NCBI GenBank assembly: GCA_012515725.1
Contig: JAAYXU010000185.1
Span: 1 to 12,324 of the forward strand
From: Clostridiales bacterium
GTDB taxonomy: Bacteria > Bacillota > Clostridia > Christensenellales > UMGS416
Direction: 5' to 3'
DNA: 12,324 nt
Below, one piece after another: positions 7,206-12,324 of the stretch. The notes below the pieces were generated by a model. The model was not told where the DNA came from, did no database searches, and saw only the letters and a list, made by a program, of their open reading frames with translations. The position numbers and the translations under genes are program-made. Every line of letters begins with the position of its first letter. The stretch's first letter is position 1.

Positions 7206-7781
7206 TCAGTTAAGCTCGTCCAGCGTCAGATCGAAGCTGGGTACGAACTCGGCCATGAAGTCGGCGACCTCGGGGAGACCAAGGGCGCTGATCGTGCGCT
7301 CGATCGACTGCCGGGCGCGGATGAATTCGGTGTTGCCGGCCTTCTCCTCCTCGATGCACTTAAGAAGCGCGCAGATGCGGTCGGCGGCTTTGACGATCCG
7401 GTGCTCCTCGCCTTCCTCCTGCAAGATGAGCGGCGCGTAGTCGTGCCGGAGATCGTCGGGCAGCATACGCAGTATCCGATCGCACGCGACGCCTTCGATG
7501 CGCTTGTATGCTTCCTTGATCTCGGGGTTGAAGTACTTGATGGGCGTAGCCAGATCCCCGGTGATGACCTCACTCGCCTCGTGGTAGACCGACAGCGCCA
7601 GCACCCGCTCGGGATCAACCGCCCCGCCGTATCGGCGGTTGCGTATGAGCGCCAGCGCGTGGGCAACCATCGCCACCTGCAGGCTGTGTTCCGCGATATT
7701 CTCGGGCCGCGTGTTGCGCATAAGGCCCCAGCGCAGTATGAATTTCATACGGGCCATATAGGCGAAAAAGTGGCTTGCCAT
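7206..7781 (-). CDS. yfbR: YfbR-type 5'-deoxynucleotidase (HD-domain phosphohydrolase)
   Basis: A 191-residue cytosolic protein aligning along its length with E. coli YfbR, which removes the phosphate from deoxynucleoside 5'-monophosphates. Shared blocks are SHFFAYMARMKFILRWGLMRN, ENIAEHSLQVAMVAHALA, EVITGDLATPIKYFNPEI, VKAADRICALLKCIEE and the ending FVPSFDLTLDEL. Metal-site residues H32, H67 and D134 match, as do the catalytic-region E71 and D76, but the aspartate of the HD pair is E68 (YHEASE instead of YHDASE). Aspartate-to-glutamate keeps a carboxylate and may be normal in this branch, though it could alter metal choice or rate. Start ATG 7781 has GGAGGAG just upstream (complement of 7785-7791). 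Its 5' region overlaps the divergent thiT promoter. Confidence 0.9.
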   Translation of the reverse strand: MASHFFAYMARMKFILRWGLMRNTRPENIAEHSLQVAMVAHALALIRNRRYGGAVDPERVLALSVYHEASEVITGDLATPIKYFNPEIKEAYKRIEGVACDRILRMLPDDLRHDYAPLILQEEGEEHRIVKAADRICALLKCIEEEKAGNTEFIRARQSIERTISALGLPEVADFMAEFVPSFDLTLDELN

Positions 7782-7797
7782 GGTCTCCTCCCGCCCC

Positions 7798-7827
7798 TTG
7801 ACATGAGGGGTCTTTTCCGTTTATACT
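7798..7827 (+). promoter_or_regulatory. Sigma-70 promoter for the thiT riboswitch transcript
   Basis: TTGACA (7798-7803, perfect -35), 18-base spacer, TATACT (7822-7827, five of six). Initiation near 7834 would start the RNA about 18 bases before the TPP aptamer. It lies immediately upstream of the divergent yfbR ribosome site. Confidence 0.85.
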
Positions 7828-7851
7828 ATCGGTAATCTCATATAGTCGGTC

Positions 7852-7931
7852 CGCTGGGGGAGCTTATTGCTGAGAGGCAGTCGTCTGCCAACCCTTGGAA
7901 CCTGTCAGGATAATTCCTGCGTAGGGAAGCG
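7852..7931 (+). promoter_or_regulatory. TPP riboswitch aptamer (THI box)
   Basis: All conserved THI-box blocks are present in order: GGGGGAGCTT, CTGAGA (7870-7875), a P3 hairpin GGCAG/CTGCC (7876-7889), ACCCTTGGAACCTG (7891-7904), GGATAAT (7908-7914) inside the P5 hairpin CAGG/CCTG, and GCGTAGGGAA (7919-7928). P1 can close as CGCT (7852-7855) with AGCG (7928-7931). It senses thiamine pyrophosphate and, with the terminator just downstream, should switch thiT transcription off when TPP is plentiful. Confidence 0.97.
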
Positions 7932-7958
7932 CCCAGGCCGCATTGGCCTTCGCTTCCC
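7924..7958 (+). promoter_or_regulatory. Candidate antiterminator hairpin of the TPP riboswitch
   Basis: GGGAAGCG (7924-7931) is exactly complementary to CGCTTCCC (7951-7958), with an inner 5-bp stem AGGCC/GGCCT (7935-7939, 7945-7949). The left arm uses the 3' strand of the aptamer, including P1, and the right arm takes the first three bases of the terminator stem. It therefore competes with both and should form when no TPP is bound. The overlap with the terminator is only 3 bases, so how completely it blocks termination is uncertain. Confidence 0.55.
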
Positions 7959-7984
7959 GTATACAGACGCTGTATACGGGTTTT
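7956..7984 (+). terminator. Intrinsic terminator of the TPP riboswitch
   Basis: An 11-bp perfect stem (7956-7966 with 7970-7980), loop ACG, followed by TTTTG. It lies between aptamer and thiT start, the standard layout for transcription attenuation. Confidence 0.9.
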
Positions 7985-8031
7985 GTATCCTCCGGCGATC
8001 GAAAATAAATTACCGAAACGGGGGAATACAA

Positions 8032-8676
8032 ATGTCGGCTTGGTTCACTCAGCTCATCGAAGGCATCCAGTCGCTGAGCGCGGCGGTTTGGATCATACTC
8101 GCAAGCCTGATCCTTCTTGGCGCGCTGCTCCTTTTCCTTCGCCGCCAGCGGTGGTCGGCACGCATGATATCGGTGGGCGCGCTGTCGGTCGCGATGGCGT
8201 TCCTGCTGTCCTACATCGTCGTATACCGCATGCCCTACGGGGGGAGCATCACCCCGGCTTCGATGCTGCCGATCCTCGCGTACGGCTGGGTATTCGGACC
8301 GGGGCCGGGTATAGCCGCCGGGCTCGTGTACGGATGCCTGCAGCTAATACAGGACCCGGTCATCGTGCATCCGGCGCAGGTGCTGCTTGACTATATCTTT
8401 CCCTTCGCCGCGCTGGGGCTTGCGGGCCTATTCCCTAAAAGACTGTGGCTGGGCATCCTCACGGCCGCGTTCGCGCGATTCGTGTTCCACTACCTGGCGG
8501 GATTCCTCTTCTGGGGAGAGTACGCACCCGAAGGACAGCCCGCAATGCTGTACTCGCTGCTCTATAACGGATCCTACATGCTGCCCGAAACCGCGGTGTG
8601 CCTCGCGATCGCATACATCCCCGCGGTGCGGCGCGTGCTGCCCCGGCTGCGCGGCGCGGCTGCCGCGAAGCGTTAG
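8032..8676 (+). CDS. thiT: Thiamine ECF transporter substrate-binding component ThiT
   Basis: A 214-residue integral membrane protein that binds thiamine and works with a shared energizing module (EcfA, EcfA', EcfT), not encoded here. About six membrane helices are visible, beginning with VWIILASLILLGALLLFL. ThiT signatures are GGSITPASMLPILAYGW, GPGIAAGLVYGCLQLI, DPVIVHPAQVLLDYIFPFA, FHYLAGFLFWGEYAPEG and YSLLYNGSYMLPE, the regions containing the thiamine-binding residues. The start is ATG 8032 with GGGGGA about seven bases upstream; earlier in-frame codons would lie inside the riboswitch. Compared with typical ThiT there is an extra N-terminal stretch of around 30 residues including the first helix and a basic RRQRWSARM loop. 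The TPP riboswitch in its leader independently supports the call. Confidence 0.96.
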   Translation: MSAWFTQLIEGIQSLSAAVWIILASLILLGALLLFLRRQRWSARMISVGALSVAMAFLLSYIVVYRMPYGGSITPASMLPILAYGWVFGPGPGIAAGLVYGCLQLIQDPVIVHPAQVLLDYIFPFAALGLAGLFPKRLWLGILTAAFARFVFHYLAGFLFWGEYAPEGQPAMLYSLLYNGSYMLPETAVCLAIAYIPAVRRVLPRLRGAAAAKR

Positions 8677-8685
8677 CGCGGCAGC
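8659..8685. other. Hairpin across the convergent thiT/pgi junction
   Basis: GCTGCCGCG (8659-8667) and CGCGGCAGC (8677-8685) are perfectly complementary with a nine-base loop that includes the thiT stop codon; the pgi stop begins two bases further on. Neither strand has a T-tract after it, so it is not a classic terminator. It may protect both 3' ends or act with collision of the convergent transcripts. Confidence 0.5.
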
Positions 8686-8686
8686 G

Positions 8687-10168
8687 TCAGAATCCTATCA
8701 TATACCGCCGGTTTTTCGCGGGCCGGGCGGCGATCTCGGCGCGTTTCTGTTCGAATCCCGGCCGCCCCAGCAAAGCGAACGTAGAGATTTTGCCCTCCTC
8801 CACGCCGGGCTGGTCGAACGCGTCGATGCCGATGAGCTCTCCGGCCACTGCGGTCTGTACCTCGAAGAAGTAGAGAAGCTGGCCGATTGTAAAGGCGTTA
8901 ATTTCGGGCAGCGTGATTGTCTGGTTGAGCTTGCCGGCCTTGGTGAGCGCGAACTCGGTGGCCATGCGCTCAGCGTTCATGAGCTCGCCCATCGTGTGGC
9001 CGCTGAGGAAATGCAGGTCGGGGATATGCGGATACCCCTCTGGGATGGCTACGTCGCTGCGGAATGCGCCCACGCCAAGCAACGTGATGACCTTGTCGAA
9101 TGGGCCCTCGGTATAGAGCTGCACCTGGCTGTGCTGGTCGGTCACCCCGAGCGCCTTGACGGGCGTCTGACCGGCATGGATTACACGGCCCCGCTGCGTA
9201 TATTTCTTACCCAAAGATTCGGCCCAAAGCTGCGCGTACCAGTCCGAGACGGTCTTGAGGGAATCCGAGTAGGGCATCATGACCTGTATATTTTTGCCCT
9301 TGCGGGTCATCGTAAGGGCCATGAGAGCGCCGGACATCCAGCCCGGATTCGTCCTTATGTCCTCGCGGGCGCACAGCTCGTCCATCCACGCCGCGCCGGA
9401 GAGCAGTTCCTCTATATCGATTCCGCATACCGCGGCGGGCAGCAGGCCTACCGGGGACAGCTCAGAGAACCGACCGCCCACGCCGTCGGGAATCACGAAC
9501 GTTTTGAGCGAATCCTCCTGCGCGATGCGTATAAGGTTGCCCTTTTTCTTGTCGGTGGTCGCGATGACGTGATGCCTCCAGCGGTCGCCCACCGCGCCGC
9601 GCAGCATGTCGCGCGCGATCAGGAACTGCGACATGGTTTCCGACGTGTTGCCCGACTTCGTGACGACATTGAAGCACGTTCTTGCCGGATCAAGCATCGT
9701 AAGGAGAGCATTCATCCGCTCTGGATCGACATTGTCCTCTATGAACAGGCGGGGTCCGCCGCCGCGCTCCTCGCGGGAAACGAGGTTATAGAAAGGATGG
9801 CCAAGCGCTTCATGCACCGCGATGGGCCCGAGCGCTGATCCGCCGATGCCCAGCACGACGAAGTTATCAAACTTCCTGCGCACGCGGGCCGCGGTTCGCA
9901 GTATGTCTGCCACGACGGTTTTCTGGCTGTGGGGGAGACGGGTCCACGCCAGCATCCGCGAAGGCCGTCCCCATTTGCGCGACAGAGATTCGCGGGCCTT
10001 GGAGATCCGGGGCATCATGGCATTAAGATCGTCCTCGGAAATCGCGCCGACCGATTTTCTGAAACCAGGATCCTGCGCGGATGCGTCGATAAACGAATCC
10101 ATAAGATTGCTAAAATCGTAGATGAGCGTCATTTCCTTTTTCCAAAGGGCGTCCTCGTAGCGTCTCAT
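8687..10168 (-). CDS. pgi: Glucose-6-phosphate isomerase
   Basis: A 493-residue cytosolic enzyme interconverting glucose-6-phosphate and fructose-6-phosphate. Two SIS-type sugar-phosphate domains are visible: FVVLGIGGSALGP (about 103-115) and NVVTKSGNTSETMSQF (about 167-182), with ATTDKKKGNL next. Expected active-site residues are present: R233 in GGRFSELSP, E317 in WAESLGKKYT, H346 in TDQHSQVQLYTEGP and K460 in FDQPGVEEGK. ATG 10168 is chosen because AAAGGAA (complement of 10178-10184) lies 9 bases upstream and the -10 element at 10204-10209 would put the transcript start only about 5 bases before the alternative ATG 10192, which would add eight residues. It converges on thiT with a 10-base gap. 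It can feed glucose or galactose-derived hexose phosphate into glycolysis, but shares no operon with the galactosidase. Confidence 0.96.
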   Translation of the reverse strand: MRRYEDALWKKEMTLIYDFSNLMDSFIDASAQDPGFRKSVGAISEDDLNAMMPRISKARESLSRKWGRPSRMLAWTRLPHSQKTVVADILRTAARVRRKFDNFVVLGIGGSALGPIAVHEALGHPFYNLVSREERGGGPRLFIEDNVDPERMNALLTMLDPARTCFNVVTKSGNTSETMSQFLIARDMLRGAVGDRWRHHVIATTDKKKGNLIRIAQEDSLKTFVIPDGVGGRFSELSPVGLLPAAVCGIDIEELLSGAAWMDELCAREDIRTNPGWMSGALMALTMTRKGKNIQVMMPYSDSLKTVSDWYAQLWAESLGKKYTQRGRVIHAGQTPVKALGVTDQHSQVQLYTEGPFDKVITLLGVGAFRSDVAIPEGYPHIPDLHFLSGHTMGELMNAERMATEFALTKAGKLNQTITLPEINAFTIGQLLYFFEVQTAVAGELIGIDAFDQPGVEEGKISTFALLGRPGFEQKRAEIAARPAKNRRYMIGF

Positions 10169-10203
10169 GAGCGGCAGTTCCTTTCCAATCATATTACCCG
10201 GAT

Positions 10204-10232
10204 ATTATACATGGATTAGCGAGAAATGAAAA
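10204..10232 (-). promoter_or_regulatory. Sigma-70-type promoter of pgi
   Basis: On the - strand: TTTTCA (10227-10232), 17-base spacer, perfect TATAAT (10204-10209). The predicted start near 10197 leaves about 28 bases to ATG 10168 with a well-placed ribosome site, supporting that start. Confidence 0.65.
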
Positions 10233-10635
10233 GTATTCGCGCTATATTCTAAATCACTAATATTCAAAAGCGGTTTTCGTGCTGGTGTGTCTGCCTGGCT
10301 ATGATTGACGCCGGGATGTAGTGGTCCCAGAGTAATACATATCACAGGGCAGGGGCTATAGCCCGTTGGTGATTGATTCTTCAGGTTATCTGTACTACAA
10401 TAGCATAAAAATGGTTGACATGCATTGATGTTGGAGCGATCCCATGCAAAACTGTATACAGGCGGGTGTGGGCGTCCTTTTTTTGTGCCAAAATGTAACT
10501 TGTGTTCCGCGGGAAAAGTCCACATTGCCGTGCATGGACCATAAAACGCCGATTCGGTAGGGAAAAAAGACATTTTCGGCGCTGGCCGCTGTGTATTTAT
10601 GCGCAATATCGCGCCGTCTCTGGTAAAGTTTTTCC
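10233..10635. other. Intergenic stretch without a convincing gene
   Basis: About 400 bases, less GC-rich than the genes around it. No open frame has a ribosome site, recognisable domain or coding-like composition. Visible elements: a perfect palindrome GGGCTATAGCCC (10353-10364), a promoter-like pair TTGATT-17-TACAAT (10373-10401), a palindrome CTGTATACAG (10452-10461) and a T7 run (10478-10484). These could outline a small RNA or a regulated site, but no strong hairpin precedes the T run. Confidence 0.5.
10373..10401 (+). promoter_or_regulatory. Possible promoter with no obvious gene behind it
   Basis: TTGATT (10373-10378), 17-base spacer, TACAAT (10396-10401). Matches are four and five of six. 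The nearest + strand gene starts some 295 bases downstream and has a closer promoter, so this could drive a small RNA ending near the T run at 10478-10484, or be chance. Confidence 0.25.
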
Positions 10636-10665
10636 TTGCGCCGGGCGGCTCGTATTGTCTATAAT
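10636..10665 (+). promoter_or_regulatory. Promoter of the DUF1638-DUF3810 pair
   Basis: A perfect -10 TATAAT at 10660-10665 with a weak -35 TTGCGC (10636-10641) at 18-base spacing, preceded by a T-rich stretch. The start near 10672 would be about 25 bases before the gene. Confidence 0.55.
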
Positions 10666-10696
10666 GAACATTAAGGAATCAGTGGGGAGAGCGTGA

Positions 10697-11416
10697 ATGA
10701 TGAGATACCGGGTCATCGCCTGCAAGGTGCTGATGCGTGAGTTGTATATGCTGGCCGCGCATGCCCAAAGCACGGTGGAAATATCGCTGATGCGGCAGCA
10801 GCTTCACAATACGCCCGATCTGCTCCGGGAAAGCGTACAGCGCGAAATTGACCGCACGGAGGCTGGGGACACCGACTTCGACGCGATACTGCTGGGATAC
10901 TGTTTGTGCAGCAACGGCATCGTGGGACTTCGCGCGAAAAAGACACCGCTGGTAGTCGCCCGGGGACACGACTGTATCACGCTGCTGCTGGGATCCAGGC
11001 AGCGATATCACGAATTGTTCCATGGCCGGGAGGGGGGTATATACTGGTACTCTCCGGGCTGGATTGAGCACACACTGCAGCCGGGGCGGGAGCGCTTCGA
11101 GCGAGTATACGCCGAGTATCTGTCCAAATACGGAGAGGATAACGCGCGGTATCTGATGGAAACAGAGCAGGGCTGGATGAAAAAATACAGCTGCGCCACG
11201 TATGTATCCTGGCCCACTCTCTGGAGTCCCGGTCAGGCTGCCTATACGCGGGACTGCGCGGATTACTTGGGGTGGAGCTACGAGGAGTACCGCGGCGACG
11301 ACGCGCTGGCGCGCCGACTGCTGGAGGGAGACTGGAACGAGGAGGATTTTCTGGTGGTGCCGCCGGGCTGCACGATCGAGCCCAGCTACGACGAGCGAAT
11401 CATCAGAGCCGTATAA
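10697..11416 (+). CDS. DUF1638 domain-containing protein
   Basis: A 239-residue soluble protein matching the DUF1638 pattern: an early ACKVLMREL, LHNTPDLLRESVQREID, the acidic-to-glycine block FDAILLGYCLCSNGIVGL, RGHDCITLLLGSRQRYHE and SPGWIEH, with conserved-looking C-terminal VVPPGCTIEPSYDE. Members are usually 200-250 residues and are known from methanogens and clostridia, often near corrinoid methyltransferase genes; the biochemical function is unknown to me. Cysteines in GYCLCSNG and HDC could form a metal or cofactor site. No methyltransferase is in this window. ATG 10697 is preceded by GGGGAGA (10684-10690); a second ATG at 10700 is equally possible. Its TAA stop directly abuts the next start codon, so translation is probably coupled. 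Confidence 0.85.
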   Translation: MMRYRVIACKVLMRELYMLAAHAQSTVEISLMRQQLHNTPDLLRESVQREIDRTEAGDTDFDAILLGYCLCSNGIVGLRAKKTPLVVARGHDCITLLLGSRQRYHELFHGREGGIYWYSPGWIEHTLQPGRERFERVYAEYLSKYGEDNARYLMETEQGWMKKYSCATYVSWPTLWSPGQAAYTRDCADYLGWSYEEYRGDDALARRLLEGDWNEEDFLVVPPGCTIEPSYDERIIRAV

Positions 11417-12324
11417 ATGAAAAAGACCGACACAAGAACCGGCATAAACGCATGGATTACACCGCCGTCAGGCTGCTCGTGGAGCAGGCTCCTCGTCCGG
11501 ATGCTGTGGCTTTCCCTTTTTCCGCTGACGCTGCTGACGGTCGAGTGGGCCGCGGCCAACCCGCGCGCAGTAGAGACGATCTATTCGCGCCGCGTCTATC
11601 CGTTCATATCCCAGGCATGGGGCTTTCTTTTCGGTTGGGTTCCATTTTCTGCATTTGAGATACTGGTCTATGCCGCGCTGCTGCTTACCGCCGGACTGGT
11701 GGTCTATACGCTGGTCCGAGTCGTTGCCGGGCCGCACAGGCTCTACAGGCTGGCAAACCTCGTCGTGGGGCTTGCGCTGGCCGCGACCGTGCTGTACGCG
11801 ATGTTTATCGGATTTTGGGGTCTTAATTACCATAGGATGCCGCTTGCCGACAGGCTGGGCTGGGACGCCCGCCCTTCCTCGGCCGGGGAGCTCGCCGATC
11901 TGTGCGAGGAGCTTATTTTGCGCGCGAACGCGATTCGCATGACGCTTCCCGATGACGAAAATGGCGTGGTGGCGCCGTCTCTTGCCAAGGAGGAAGTACT
12001 CGCGCTCATTCCCGCCGCCTACGAGAAGCTCAGCGACACGATCGAATGGATGGGCGGGCGGTACGCCGCGCCCAAGCCCGTACTGGCCTCGCGCCTCATG
12101 TGCTTTACCGAGATTACCGGTATATTCTCGCCCTTCACGCTGGAGGCGAATGTCAACGTGGCCGTCCCGTATCCGCTTCTGGGAGCGACCGCCGCGCATG
12201 AAGCGGCCCACCAGCGGGGCTTTGCCCGGGAGGACGAGGCCAATTTCATCGCGTTTATGGCATGCCGTGCTTCAGACGATGCGTATCTTGCGTATTCGGG
12301 ACTGCTGCTGGCGGCTATACACTC
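11417..12324 (+). CDS. DUF3810 membrane protein with HExxH metallopeptidase motif, C-terminus cut off
   Basis: The frame is open from ATG 11417 to the window end, giving 302 visible residues. Three N-terminal membrane helices are seen (about residues 27-45, 78-100 and 110-132), followed by FWGLNYHRMPL and a soluble domain. Residues 261-265 are HEAAH and E272/E274 follow in REDEANF, together a zinc-metallopeptidase-like signature typical of DUF3810. The flanking MCFTEITGIFSPFTLEANVN also fits that family. Catalysis is inferred from the motif; I know of no defined substrate. There is no separate ribosome site: translation likely starts by coupling from the DUF1638 gene, whose stop codon ends at 11416. 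Family members usually run 330-400 residues, so roughly 30-100 residues lie beyond the window. Confidence 0.85.
   Translation, partial: MKKTDTRTGINAWITPPSGCSWSRLLVRMLWLSLFPLTLLTVEWAAANPRAVETIYSRRVYPFISQAWGFLFGWVPFSAFEILVYAALLLTAGLVVYTLVRVVAGPHRLYRLANLVVGLALAATVLYAMFIGFWGLNYHRMPLADRLGWDARPSSAGELADLCEELILRANAIRMTLPDDENGVVAPSLAKEEVLALIPAAYEKLSDTIEWMGGRYAAPKPVLASRLMCFTEITGIFSPFTLEANVNVAVPYPLLGATAAHEAAHQRGFAREDEANFIAFMACRASDDAYLAYSGLLLAAIH

Noticed and set aside
7867..8031. N-terminal extension of ThiT
   Set aside because: The open frame reaches upstream, but this DNA is the riboswitch and terminator; ATG 8032 has the ribosome site and fits the family.
8387..9838. 483-codon open frame on the + strand
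   Set aside because: Overlaps thiT and lies antisense to pgi, both secure; no recognisable product.
10415..10443. Perfect TTGACA at 10415-10420 as a promoter -35
   Set aside because: No acceptable -10 element lies 16-19 bases downstream.
10205..10606. 133-codon open frame on the - strand in the intergenic region
   Set aside because: No ribosome site, covers the pgi promoter, and the translation has no coherent composition or motif.
11468..12211. 247-codon open frame on the - strand
   Set aside because: Antisense to the DUF3810 gene, which has membrane helices and an HExxH motif; the shadow is Arg/Gly/Gln-rich without domains.

Overview
The window (about 12.3 kb, GC-rich, no rRNA, tRNA, CRISPR array or mobile element seen) reads as chromosomal DNA of an anaerobic member of the Bacillota, most likely a high-GC clostridial lineage. 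The clues are family-level only: a CUT1-type sugar-binding protein next to a YesS-like membrane-anchored AraC regulator, a THI-box (TPP) riboswitch with a transcription terminator in front of the ECF component ThiT, a DUF1638 protein, strong AGGAGG-type ribosome sites, TTG starts and compact hairpin/T-tract terminators. Species cannot be told from the sequence.

Left block (1-5065, + strand): the 3' part of a sugar ABC-transporter binding protein; a leader with a perfect 13-bp hairpin; a 742-residue membrane AraC regulator; and, 13 bases later, a cytoplasmic GH35 beta-galactosidase. Together they look like a galactoside/oligosaccharide sensing, uptake and hydrolysis locus whose permeases should lie upstream. 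The block closes with a long symmetric hairpin that can terminate both strands.

Middle block (5071-7781): a cytosolic glycerophosphodiester phosphodiesterase (- strand) with its own promoter and an inverted repeat in its leader; then a small + strand gene for a Pro-Thr-stalk, Cys-rich membrane protein whose ribosome site and signal-peptide start are out of frame with the body by one base at an A6 run; then a - strand pair, a YfbR-type HD-domain 5'-deoxynucleotidase (with HE in place of HD) followed by an unrecognised 188-residue protein.

Right block (7798-12324): a near-consensus promoter, TPP riboswitch, terminator and thiT (+ strand), convergent with pgi (glucose-6-phosphate isomerase, - strand). 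About 500 bases without a convincing gene follow, holding promoter-like sites and palindromes. The window ends with a DUF1638 protein whose stop codon abuts the start of a DUF3810 membrane protein carrying an HExxH metallopeptidase motif, cut by the window end.

Most genes are ordinary metabolism. The points most worth a second look are the one-base phase break in the Pro-Thr protein, the gapless DUF1638-DUF3810 junction, the altered active-site motifs in YfbR and the GH35 enzyme, and the structured leader in front of the AraC regulator.
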